This document shows, one piece after another, positions 1 through 5,744 of a stretch of DNA of 8,502 nucleotides (the stretch's first letter is position 1; every line of letters begins with the position of its first letter). The stretch is from positions 1 to 8,502 of the forward strand of contig CAJAFJ010000350.1 of NCBI GenBank assembly GCA_903938955.1, in the 5' to 3' direction. The position numbers were made by a program, and so were the translations under genes. Source of the stretch: an uncultured beta proteobacterium. GTDB taxonomy: Bacteria > Pseudomonadota > Gammaproteobacteria > Burkholderiales > Burkholderiaceae. The notes below the pieces were generated by a model. That model was not told where the DNA came from and did no database searches. It was given only the letters and a program-made list of their open reading frames with translations.

Positions 1-317
1 CCCCGAAAACCCATGGTGCCGACCGACTCCAGGTCCAGCAGGCTGCTGATTTTGCTGGTGGCGTGGCGTTTCAGCGCAATCGGTAACTCTTCGCGCAGAA
101 TGCCCGCGCCGTCGTCTTCGACCGAGATCAGTCGCACGCCGCCGGCCAGCAGCCGCAAGGTGACCTGCGTGGCGCCCGCATCCAGCGCGTTGTCGACCAG
201 TTCGCGCACGACAGAGGCAGGGCGTTCGACCACCTCGCCAGCAGCAATCTGGCTGATGAGTTCATCGGGCAATTCACGAATCGGGCGGCGGGGGAGGGGG
301 GTAAGGGTGTCGTTCAC
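1..317 (-). CDS. mutL: DNA mismatch repair protein MutL, N-terminal part (runs off the left edge)
   Basis: MutL is the ATP-driven matchmaker of mismatch repair, linking MutS to strand incision and helicase loading. The 105 visible residues are the start of the GHKL ATPase domain. Seen: the conserved opening [21 protein letters not shown] (residues 13-33), motif [11 protein letters not shown] with the expected catalytic Glu39 and Mg-binding Asn43, the EDDGAGI nucleotide-binding loop (Asp68), and the HATSK motif (86-90). The gene is cut just as the GFRG motif begins. GTG at 315-317 is the only usable start: the frame opens after a TGA at 357-359 and holds no ATG, GTG or TTG before it, and any later start would remove conserved residues. 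There is no clear Shine-Dalgarno sequence. A TAAAAT hexamer lies 7 nt upstream of the start. It is preceded on the same strand by two lipoprotein genes rather than by the usual amidase gene. Confidence 0.97.
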   Translation of the reverse strand, partial: MNDTLTPLPRRPIRELPDELISQIAAGEVVERPASVVRELVDNALDAGATQVTLRLLAGGVRLISVEDDGAGILREELPIALKRHATSKISSLLDLESVGTMGFR

Positions 318-406
318 CCGGTCTATTTTAGATTTACACGGACGCTCACGGCGTTTTCAGGGCCTCTTTCAACGTCTCTTGGGCCGCCAAAATCCCTTGC
401 CCCGTC

Positions 407-437
407 AAAAAAATCAATAACGCTGGGCGACGCCGTT
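407..437 (-). terminator. Possible weak intrinsic terminator after the glycine-zipper gene
   Basis: On the minus strand the 3' end of the lipoprotein gene can fold as a short imperfect stem (419-437, two 3-bp helices with a bulge). A run of seven T (413-407) follows directly after the stop codon. The T tract is convincing but the stem is weak, so this could equally be chance. If real, it would separate lipoprotein transcription from mutL, which starts about 90 bp downstream. Confidence 0.3.
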
Positions 438-896
438 GGTGATGCGCACGCGGTCGCCGACCCGGAGGTCGGCGTGGCTGTCTTGCGTGACGGTCTGGTA
501 AGACCCATCATTCATGCGGATGGTGAACTTGTAGGCATCAAGCTGCTGCGTCTGGCTGCGTTTCTCCAGCTCATGGCCGGCATACGCTCCGCCGGCCGCG
601 CCCAGCACGGTTGCGGCGGTCTTGCCCGAGCCTTCGCCCACCTGGCTGCCCACGATGCCTCCGACCACTGCCCCCGCCAGCGTGCCAACGCCAACACCGG
701 TGCCCGCGATACCGCTGCGGTCCGCTTTGACCAACTCAATGGCCTGCACCACGCCATAGCCCGAAATCGCCGCGCTGCTCGATGCGGTGGGGGGCGTCGT
801 GGTCGCGCCATACGGCGTGCCGACGTTGCTGCACGCGCTCAGCGTCAGGACGGCAGCCAGGCCAAAGGCCAAGGGGAGATGACACGTTTGTTTCAT
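414..896 (-). CDS. Glycine-zipper outer-membrane lipoprotein (17 kDa antigen / SlyB-like)
   Basis: A 160-residue predicted lipoprotein of the envelope. Seen: a signal peptide ending in a lipobox (LSAC, lipidated Cys22), a Thr/Ser/Pro-rich linker (about 25-45), then a glycine-zipper stretch (about 62-108) with repeated GxxxG spacing, for example GTLAGAVVGGIVGSQVG and GAAGGAYAG. A charged C-terminal part (about 115-160) contains the pattern DAYKFTIRMNDGSYQTV, typical of these proteins. Family knowledge: Rick_17kDa_Anti/SlyB-type lipoproteins sit in the outer membrane and contribute to envelope integrity; the molecular role is poorly defined. The ATG at 894-896 gives a complete signal peptide, although the Shine-Dalgarno sequence is weak. 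Its stop overlaps nothing, and a T7 tract follows. The BON-domain lipoprotein gene ends 31 bp upstream on the same strand, so the two may be co-transcribed as envelope-stress genes (inference). Confidence 0.87.
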   Translation of the reverse strand: MKQTCHLPLAFGLAAVLTLSACSNVGTPYGATTTPPTASSSAAISGYGVVQAIELVKADRSGIAGTGVGVGTLAGAVVGGIVGSQVGEGSGKTAATVLGAAGGAYAGHELEKRSQTQQLDAYKFTIRMNDGSYQTVTQDSHADLRVGDRVRITNGVAQRY

Positions 897-927
897 GAAG
901 TAGCTCTGGACAGGGGGCAGGGGGGGG

Positions 928-1242
928 TCAGGGCCGGATGGTAATTTCGTTTTTAACGGCCTTGACGCCGTTCACGCCCCAGGCAATCTTTTCGGCCGTG
1001 GCCTTTTCGGTAGCATTCTTGGCAAAGCCGGACAGCATCACCGTGCCCTTGAGCGTCTCGACGCTGATGGCGGCGGCGTCGACCTCCGTGTTGTCCACAA
1101 AGCGGGCCTTGACCTGCGTGGTGATGGTGGTGTCGTCGATGTAGGCGCCCACCGTTTCCTGCCCCCGCGTGACGGCGCAACCGGTGGTAGAGAGTAGAAC
1201 GACGGCGGTCATGGCCGCGACAAGGGGGATTCGGATGTGCAT
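928..1242 (-). CDS. BON-domain lipoprotein (OsmY-like)
   Basis: A 104-residue exported protein with one BON domain. Seen: basic start, hydrophobic core, and the sequence LLSTTGC with Cys22 as probable lipidation site (position -3 is Thr rather than the usual Leu, so the lipobox is imperfect). The BON domain covers about residues 36-104, with the characteristic DDTTITTQVKARF opening, the VETLKGTVMLSG core strand and the VKAVKNEITI end. Family knowledge: BON domains are thought to bind phospholipid, and OsmY-like proteins respond to osmotic or envelope stress. The reading frame is open 23 codons further upstream to 1311. The ATG at 1240-1242 is preferred because AGGAG lies 7 nt before it and it opens directly on the signal peptide. 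Upstream (1297-1312) is a perfect 6+6 bp inverted repeat. Probably co-expressed with the downstream glycine-zipper gene. Confidence 0.9.
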   Translation of the reverse strand: MHIRIPLVAAMTAVVLLSTTGCAVTRGQETVGAYIDDTTITTQVKARFVDNTEVDAAAISVETLKGTVMLSGFAKNATEKATAEKIAWGVNGVKAVKNEITIRP

Positions 1243-1296
1243 GGTGAACTCCTGGTGGTAAAGAACAGGCAGTTTGTCAGAGGGGTTTTGGCCGGT

Positions 1297-1312
1297 CTTG
1301 CGGATTCGCAAG
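1297..1312. promoter_or_regulatory. Short perfect inverted repeat upstream of the BON gene
   Basis: CTTGCG-GATT-CGCAAG, two 6-bp arms around a 4-nt centre, in the 186-bp gap between the divergent BON and dedA genes. It lies 55 bp upstream of the BON start codon. It could be an operator or a small hairpin in the BON leader. No clear promoter could be placed around it, so the role is unknown. Confidence 0.35.
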
Positions 1313-1414
1313 GGGTGTTCTGGTACGTCTTATTCAGGGCCGACGTGGGTAGTCAGCCCGCTGTGGTGTGTTGATTTGGGGGGCTGCGCGGCATGGGCCA
1401 GCCGGGCGTGCAGT

Positions 1415-1420
1415 GATAAT
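1415..1420 (+). promoter_or_regulatory. Candidate -10 element (GATAAT) directly before dedA
   Basis: GATAAT matches the sigma70 -10 consensus at five of six positions. Only 8 nt separate it from the dedA ATG, so a transcript from it would begin at or almost at the start codon. No good -35 hexamer is present at 16-18 bp upstream. It is a weak call on its own. It is listed because dedA also lacks a Shine-Dalgarno sequence. Confidence 0.35.
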
Positions 1421-1428
1421 TCCGCCCC

Positions 1429-2076
1429 ATGGAACTTATCACTTACCTTATCGACTTCATCCTGCACGTAGACAAACACCTGGAGGCGTTTGTGCAGAGC
1501 TACGGCCTGTGGGTCTACGCCCTGCTTTTTCTGATCATCTTTGTGGAAACCGGCGTGGTGGTAATGCCCTTTTTGCCGGGTGACTCCCTGCTGTTTGTGG
1601 TCGGCGCCATGTGCGGCGTGGGGCTGATGGATTACACCTTGTCGGTCGGGCTGCTGCTGGTGGCGGCGGTGCTGGGCAACCAGTCCAACTACGCGCTGGG
1701 CCGTTACTTTGGGCCGCGTGTGTTCAAGTGGGAAGACTCCAAATTTTTCAACAAAACCGCCTTCAACCGCGCGCATGATTTTTACGAACGTTATGGCGGC
1801 ATCACCCTCGTGGCGGCGCGCTTCATGCCGTTTGTGCGCACCTTTGCGCCGTTTGTGGCCGGGGTGGCGAAGATGGACCGCGCCAAGTTCACCTTTTATG
1901 ACGTGGCCGGTGGTGCGCTCTGGGTGGTCGGGATCATCACAATTGGTTATTTCTTTGGCAACATGCCGTTTGTGAAAGCGCACCTGGACAAAATTATCTG
2001 GGCCATGATTCTGATCCCGGGCCTGGTGGTCTTGTTCGGCGCCTTGAAGTCCAAGCGCAAACCGAGCTCAATCTGA
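1429..2076 (+). CDS. DedA-family inner-membrane protein
   Basis: A 215-residue multi-pass inner-membrane protein of the DedA/SNARE-associated family (PF09335). Seen: hydrophobic segments at about 28-48, 52-85, 125-147, 157-178 and 187-206; the re-entrant motif ETGVVVMPFLPGDSLLF with Glu40 and Asp52; and the second motif ARFMPFVRTFAPFVAG with Arg131 and Arg137. These four charged residues correspond to the functionally essential Glu39, Asp51, Arg130 and Arg136 of E. coli YqjA, so the protein should be active. Family knowledge: DedA proteins support membrane potential and envelope homeostasis, and some members recycle undecaprenyl phosphate across the membrane; the exact lipid or ion here cannot be told. 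In-frame TGA and TAA at 1414-1419 fix the ATG at 1429 as the earliest start. It has no Shine-Dalgarno sequence. It is convergent with the ROK gene, with a 4-bp gap. Confidence 0.95.
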   Translation: MELITYLIDFILHVDKHLEAFVQSYGLWVYALLFLIIFVETGVVVMPFLPGDSLLFVVGAMCGVGLMDYTLSVGLLLVAAVLGNQSNYALGRYFGPRVFKWEDSKFFNKTAFNRAHDFYERYGGITLVAARFMPFVRTFAPFVAGVAKMDRAKFTFYDVAGGALWVVGIITIGYFFGNMPFVKAHLDKIIWAMILIPGLVVLFGALKSKRKPSSI

Positions 2077-2080
2077 GCGT

Positions 2081-3310
2081 TTAAGCCCCGACCTTCAGGA
2101 ACAAATCCTGGTCGGGTGCAAAGTTGGCGTGCAGTGGCAAGAGCGCGCCGCCCAAAGCGCCCGCGTCCGGTCCCACATTGCCGGCAATGACGGTGGCGGG
2201 CCACAGCCCTTCCCAGTTGTAACTCTGCAGGGCTTCGTTGGTCTGCTCAATCACCCGCTGCAGCAGCGGGCGGCAAAACGAGCCGTCAATCACCACCGCC
2301 TCAATGTCCAGAAACGCCGTGCCACTGACCACGCAATGCGCCAGCGCATTGGCGGCGGTACTCACCCAGGCGCTGGTCTCCGGCTCAAACGGAGCCGACA
2401 TGGCGCGCTCGTCATAGGCGGCGCTGGGGTCCAGATCGTGGGCAATAAAGCGTTGTTCCAGCTCCCACAGCGAGGCGTGGTTCAGCAGTTGTGCGGGCGT
2501 TGCAGCACCACCGGCCAGGTTGGAGGGCAGCGACGCCACCGCGCCTGCGTTGCCATGCACGCCCACATGCAGGTGCGAGTTGATGACCAGGCCACCGCCA
2601 ACAAACGTATCCACAAACAGGTACAGAAAACTTTTCAGGTCGCGGCCGCGGCCGTTCACCAGCTCGGCCATGCAGGCCGCCGAGGTGTCTTTGACGAAGT
2701 TCACGGGCGCGTCGGTCATGGCTTGCACCTGTGCGGCCAAATCGATTTGGTTCCACTCGGTCGATTGCACCTCCGACAAGCCCAGCATTTTGTGCCAGCC
2801 GCCTATGAGAAACGGTGCCGCCACGCCGACGCCGACCAGCCGCGCGCTGAACGGCCCGAGCGAATCACGCAGGGCCGTCATGTGCTGTGCGATGGCGGGC
2901 AGCAGCGTGTGGGCATCGGGAAAAGCGTAGTCCAGCGTGAGCCGCTGGCGCACCTGGCCGGTGAAGTCCACCAGCAGCCATTCGGCGCTGCGTCGGCCAA
3001 TTTTGATGCCGATTGAAAACGCACCGTCCGGGTTCAGCGCCAGTGGCACCGAGGGCTGGCCGATGCGCCCGCGCACCCGTTCGTGCTTGATGATGAGTGC
3101 GTCTTCTTCCAGCCGGGTGGTGATCAGGCCGATAGTTTGTGCGGTCAGTCGGGTCAGCCGTGCGATGTCGGCCTTGGGCAGGCTGCCGTTGAGCCGAATC
3201 GCTTGCAGCACCACCCGCTCGTTGAACTGCCGCATGCCCACATGGTTGGAGCCGCGCGGGCGCAGCAGGGTGGGTGATTCGGCGGCGGGAGCGGTGCTAC
3301 GGGTTTTCAT
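2081..3310 (-). CDS. ROK-family transcriptional regulator (NagC/Mlc/XylR-like)
   Basis: A 409-residue sugar-responsive DNA-binding protein. Seen: an N-terminal winged helix (about 27-90) with the helix-turn-helix in LPKADIARLTRLTAQTIGLI (44-63), then a full ROK sugar-binding fold: GVGVAAPFLIGG (160-171), VKDTSAACMAEL (206-217), VGGGLVIN (237-244), and a C-terminal GALGGALLPLHA. Several ROK hallmarks are altered. The DxGGTK phosphate loop is replaced by GIKIGRRS (101-108), which argues against kinase activity. The CxCGxxGCxE zinc motif that normally follows HxGAGE is absent; after HGNAGAV (252-258) there is no cysteine pair. It is the last gene of the sugar operon. Its ATG overlaps the mutarotase stop (ATGA), so it is probably translated by coupling. 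It may control the operon and the divergent kinase; no effector is known. Possible strong hairpin near its 3' end (2087-2116). Confidence 0.93.
   Translation of the reverse strand: MKTRSTAPAAESPTLLRPRGSNHVGMRQFNERVVLQAIRLNGSLPKADIARLTRLTAQTIGLITTRLEEDALIIKHERVRGRIGQPSVPLALNPDGAFSIGIKIGRRSAEWLLVDFTGQVRQRLTLDYAFPDAHTLLPAIAQHMTALRDSLGPFSARLVGVGVAAPFLIGGWHKMLGLSEVQSTEWNQIDLAAQVQAMTDAPVNFVKDTSAACMAELVNGRGRDLKSFLYLFVDTFVGGGLVINSHLHVGVHGNAGAVASLPSNLAGGAATPAQLLNHASLWELEQRFIAHDLDPSAAYDERAMSAPFEPETSAWVSTAANALAHCVVSGTAFLDIEAVVIDGSFCRPLLQRVIEQTNEALQSYNWEGLWPATVIAGNVGPDAGALGGALLPLHANFAPDQDLFLKVGA
2087..2116. terminator. Bulged hairpin at the dedA / ROK convergent junction
   Basis: Arms CCCGACC...AGGA and TCCT...GGTCGGG pair over 11 bp, with a 3-nt bulge (TTC) on one side and the loop ACAAA. 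The structure lies within the last codons of the ROK gene and 10 bp past the dedA stop, so it would form in transcripts from both directions. There is no T tract on either side, so intrinsic termination is uncertain. Protection of 3' ends or blocking of read-through are alternatives. Confidence 0.4.
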
Positions 3311-3759
3311 GGACGTAGATTTTCGCCGATGACCCCTTTGCGCAAAATAAAGTTGCCAAACGGCTGGCGCTCACCGGTCAGCACGATGGCATACGCGGCC
3401 CGCGCCCGGTCATAAAAGTCGAAGCGCTCCAGCGGCTCGGCGCTTTGGCCGGGCAGCAGTTCGGGTGCCAGGTAGCCCAAAACATCGCGCTGCAATTCAG
3501 ACAGATACGGGCTTTGCGTGTCGCTGACCTGCATGAAAGCGACCGGGTGGTCGACATCGGCCGCCAGCGGCAGCAGCGAGTTGATGGCCTGCACCGCTTG
3601 CAGCATGGTGCTGCCGGGCAGCCGCAACACGGGCTTGCCAGCGGCAATGCTCATGGCGGTGAAGTTGGCGTCGGCCAGCACCAGCGCGTCGTCGTGGCCC
3701 ATTTCCATCAGCAGCTTGAGCAGCTCGGGCGTAAGCAGGGGATTGATACCTTTAAGCAT
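3307..3759 (-). CDS. RbsD/FucU-family sugar mutarotase (FucU type)
   Basis: A 150-residue cytoplasmic enzyme that speeds interconversion of sugar ring or anomeric forms. Seen: the family opening MLKGINPLLTPELLKLLMEMGHDDALVLADANFTA, with His22 of the MGH motif in the position of the FucU catalytic histidine, and the C-terminal block FDFYDRARAAYAIVLTGERQPFGNFILRKGV (113-143) with the Tyr and Arg typical of L-fucose mutarotases. The MGH start and the TGER...N..L.KG ending are closer to FucU than to RbsD. Family knowledge: FucU interconverts fucose anomers and RbsD interconverts ribose pyranose and furanose forms. Here the partners are a Frc-like importer and a PfkB kinase, so the substrate may be fructose or ribose rather than fucose (inference). 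The leader carries only a weak AAAGAA ribosome site. It lies 57 bp after frcA, with a palindromic repeat between, and overlaps the ROK gene start by 4 bp. Confidence 0.9.
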   Translation of the reverse strand: MLKGINPLLTPELLKLLMEMGHDDALVLADANFTAMSIAAGKPVLRLPGSTMLQAVQAINSLLPLAADVDHPVAFMQVSDTQSPYLSELQRDVLGYLAPELLPGQSAEPLERFDFYDRARAAYAIVLTGERQPFGNFILRKGVIGENLRP

Positions 3760-3774
3760 GAAGTTTTCTTTGAT

Positions 3775-3804
3775 CGTTATTCCCGCTGAGGCGGGAATTC
3801 AGGG
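3775..3804. repeat. REP-like palindromic element (ATTCCCGC / GCGGGAAT)
   Basis: Perfect 8-bp arms ATTCCCGC (3779-3786) and GCGGGAAT (3791-3798) around TGAG, flanked by CGTT and TCAGG. This matches the dispersed palindrome common in Burkholderiales and other proteobacteria; read through on the plus strand it gives the familiar spurious peptide VIPAEAGIQ. It sits in the 57-bp gap between frcA and the mutarotase gene. In the operon transcript it would form a stable hairpin that could protect upstream mRNA or reduce read-through. Confidence 0.75.
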
Positions 3805-3816
3805 TTGTTAGGGGGT

Positions 3817-4638
3817 TCAGGCGTGCGCGTCAGCCGGCAACTCGTCCACCGTCTTGGCACCGGTCATCACGGCCACGGTGTCGCTCATGCTGATGGTTTT
3901 CGGGTTGACCACCGCCGCCCGCTTGCCCAGGCGCTGAATGTGGATGCGGTCGGCAATCTCGAACACATGCGGCATGTTGTGGCTGATCAAAATCACCGGC
4001 AAACCTTTGTCGCGCACGCGGCGAATCAGCTCTAGCACCATATTGCCTTCTTTCACGCCGAGCGCCGCCGTGGGTTCGTCCATGATCACCACATGCTGCG
4101 CAAAGGCAGCGGCACGGGCCACGGCCACGCACTGGCGCTGACCGCCGGAGAGCGTCTCGACCGCTTGCGTCATGGAGCGAATGCCGACTTTCAGCTCTTG
4201 CATGCGGGCAATGGCCTGGGCCAGCATTTCTTTCTTGTCCAGCAGGTGCAGCAACTGGCCGATGATGCCGGGCTTGATCAACTCGCGGCCCAGAAACAGG
4301 TTTTCGGCAATGCTCATGGCCGGGGCCACGGCCAGGTCCTGGTACACGGTCTCAATACCGGCGCGGCGGGCGTCGATGGGTGACTTGAAGCGCACCACTT
4401 TGCCGTCCAGCAACAGTTCGCCTTCATCCGGCACGGTGGCGCCTGACAAGGCTTTGATCAGCGATGATTTACCGGCGCCGTTGTCGCCAATCACGGCCAG
4501 GATTTCGCCAGCGCGCAGCTCAAAGTCGGTGCCATCCAGCGCCGTGACCTGGCCATAGCGCTTGATGATATTTTTGGCCTGCATGACCAGCGGCGAGCTG
4601 GCCGTGGGCGAGGCGTAGTGGGCAGTCTGGACGTTCAT
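3817..4638 (-). CDS. frcA: Sugar ABC transporter ATP-binding protein, single-domain (FrcA-like)
   Basis: A 273-residue ATPase that powers the importer from the cytoplasmic face. Seen: one complete ABC domain with Walker A GDNGAGKSS (51-59), Q-loop Gln100, signature LSGGQRQ (163-169), Walker B VVIMDEPT with catalytic Glu188, and switch His220 in ISHNMPHVFEIADRIHI. RbsA-type monosaccharide ATPases carry two fused ABC domains (about 500 residues); this one has a single domain and must work as a homodimer, as in the fructose importer FrcA, which it resembles through the whole chain, including the LGREL.KPGI segment and the NPK..SMSD..A.MTGAK ending. The ATG shares one base with the frcC stop (TAATG) and has GGGAG about 8 nt before it, so translation is coupled to the permease. 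Residues 1-18 form a variable leader before the domain. Fructose specificity is inferred from resemblance only. Confidence 0.95.
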   Translation of the reverse strand: MNVQTAHYASPTASSPLVMQAKNIIKRYGQVTALDGTDFELRAGEILAVIGDNGAGKSSLIKALSGATVPDEGELLLDGKVVRFKSPIDARRAGIETVYQDLAVAPAMSIAENLFLGRELIKPGIIGQLLHLLDKKEMLAQAIARMQELKVGIRSMTQAVETLSGGQRQCVAVARAAAFAQHVVIMDEPTAALGVKEGNMVLELIRRVRDKGLPVILISHNMPHVFEIADRIHIQRLGKRAAVVNPKTISMSDTVAVMTGAKTVDELPADAHA

Positions 4639-5594
4639 TAACGTGCTCCCTTGCGAGACATCTGGTCGGCCGCCACGGCCAGAATCACCAAAATGCCGGT
4701 TATCAAAGTTTGGTACACCGAGGCCACGCCCATCAGGGTCAGGCCATTGCGGAACACGCCCACAATCACCGCGCCGACGAGGGAGCCCAAAATAATGCCG
4801 CGCCCGCCAAACAGGCTGGTGCCGCCCAACACCACCGCCGTGATGGCGTCCAGGTTCTCCGTTTGCCCGGCGTTGGGGTCGCCCACACCGGTGCGCGCCA
4901 CCGACAACAAAGCGGCAATGCCGTAAAAAAGTCCCGCCAGTGCATACACATAGACCAGCATGCGGTCCACGCGGATGCCGGTCAGGCGAGCCGCCTCAGG
5001 CGCATTGCCTACGGCGTACAGGTGGCGGCCGGGTGCGGTGTCGCGCAACACAAACCAGGCCAGGCCGTACAGCGCAATCATGGTCACGGTGCCAAAGCTC
5101 ACCTCGGTGGTGCCGATGTTGAAGGTGTTGCCCAGCGCGGTCATCTCGGGCGGCAGGTTGGGAATGATTTGCGCCTTGGAATAAATCTGCGTGATGGCAA
5201 AGGCGATGTTCAGCGTACCCAGCGTCACGATGAAGGGCGGCAGCTTGAGGCGCGTGACCAGCAAGCCGTTGATCAGGCCAAAGCCGGTCGTGACCGCCAG
5301 GCCGCACAGAATGGCTGCATACGGGTCCATGCCGTAATTGACGGCGAACTTGGTCATGATCACGCCGCCGAGCGCCATCACCATGCCGCAGGACAGGTCG
5401 ATACCGGCGGTCAGAATAATCAGGGTCTGGCCAATCGCCAGCACGCCCACCACCATCACCTGTTGCAGGACGAGGGACAGGTTTTCGGTCGTCAGAAAAC
5501 GCTCCGACTGGGTGGTGAAAAACAGGCAGGTGGTCAGCAGGGCCAGCCAGGGGCCTAAAGCACCCCAGGGGATATGACGTGAAGATGTGTTCAT
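4638..5594 (-). CDS. frcC: Sugar ABC transporter permease (FrcC/RbsC-like)
   Basis: A 318-residue inner-membrane channel subunit of the BPD_transp_2 family (PF02653), working as a dimer with the ATPase. Seen: about 8-10 hydrophobic segments, roughly 13-30, 43-62, 68-85, 92-114, 120-137, 168-184, 212-232, 247-262, 267-282 and 290-309. Family landmarks are present: LTAGIDLSCG (61-70), LPPFIVTLGT (118-127), the cytoplasmic ATPase-docking loop AVGNAPEAARLTGI (194-207), and LDAITAVVLGGTSLFGG (248-264). The length is normal and no key motif is missing. The start at 5592-5594 has only a weak GGGG ribosome site. The gene lies 150 bp after frcB, an unusually wide gap for this operon, which holds a terminator-like hairpin. 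It overlaps frcA by one base. Confidence 0.95.
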   Translation of the reverse strand: MNTSSRHIPWGALGPWLALLTTCLFFTTQSERFLTTENLSLVLQQVMVVGVLAIGQTLIILTAGIDLSCGMVMALGGVIMTKFAVNYGMDPYAAILCGLAVTTGFGLINGLLVTRLKLPPFIVTLGTLNIAFAITQIYSKAQIIPNLPPEMTALGNTFNIGTTEVSFGTVTMIALYGLAWFVLRDTAPGRHLYAVGNAPEAARLTGIRVDRMLVYVYALAGLFYGIAALLSVARTGVGDPNAGQTENLDAITAVVLGGTSLFGGRGIILGSLVGAVIVGVFRNGLTLMGVASVYQTLITGILVILAVAADQMSRKGAR

Positions 5595-5616
5595 GGGTAG
5601 AGCCCCAAAAAGGAAG

Positions 5617-5653
5617 AAAAAAAGAGACGCGCAAGCAGTGACTTTATGCGCGC
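5617..5653 (-). terminator. Terminator-like hairpin between frcB and frcC (likely attenuating)
   Basis: Read on the minus strand, GCGCGCA (5653-5647) pairs with TGCGCGT (5633-5627) across a 13-nt loop (six Watson-Crick pairs plus one G-U). It is followed after three bases by a run of seven T (5623-5617). This is the layout of a rho-independent terminator about 90 bp after the frcB stop. Partial termination here would leave much more mRNA for the binding protein than for the permease and ATPase, a common arrangement in ABC importer operons. The stem is only 7 bp with a large loop, so read-through is expected. Confidence 0.6.
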
Positions 5654-5680
5654 CCCGTCAACTCAAGGTGACGAATGCGC

Positions 5681-5705
5681 TGAGCGTAGCGTCAGGCTGC
5701 GCTCA
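5681..5705. other. Second hairpin in the frcB-frcC gap
   Basis: TGAGCGTAGC (5681-5690) and GCTGCGCTCA (5696-5705) pair over ten positions with one mismatch around the loop GTCAG. It lies about 40 bp after the frcB stop and upstream of the terminator-like hairpin. There is no T tract. It may stabilise the 3' end of a frcB-only mRNA against exonucleases (inference). Confidence 0.5.
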
Positions 5706-5744
5706 AAGCTGCCAACCCGTTTTCAGGGTCAGCAGTACAGAAAA

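Noticed and set aside
1243..1428. Search for a BON-gene promoter or small RNA in the divergent gap
   Set aside because: Hexamers resembling -10 elements occur on the minus strand but none has a matching -35 at proper spacing, and no RNA structure beyond the 16-nt inverted repeat was seen.
1330..1983. Minus-strand open frame of 217 codons opposite dedA
   Set aside because: Overlaps dedA almost fully, and its sequence is His/Lys/Arg-rich without recognisable features. The dedA frame has all conserved charged residues.
2129..3016. Plus-strand open frame of 295 codons opposite the ROK gene
   Set aside because: Antisense to a clear ROK protein, composition dominated by Gln, Arg, His and Gly, with no domain recognised.
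3518..3811. Plus-strand open frame ending in VIPAEAGIQ
   Set aside because: This ending is the well-known translation of the ATTCCCGC palindrome, not a protein motif; the rest is antisense to the mutarotase.
4710..5558. Plus-strand open frame of 282 codons opposite frcC
   Set aside because: His/Gln/Arg-rich shadow of the permease; no start context or domain.
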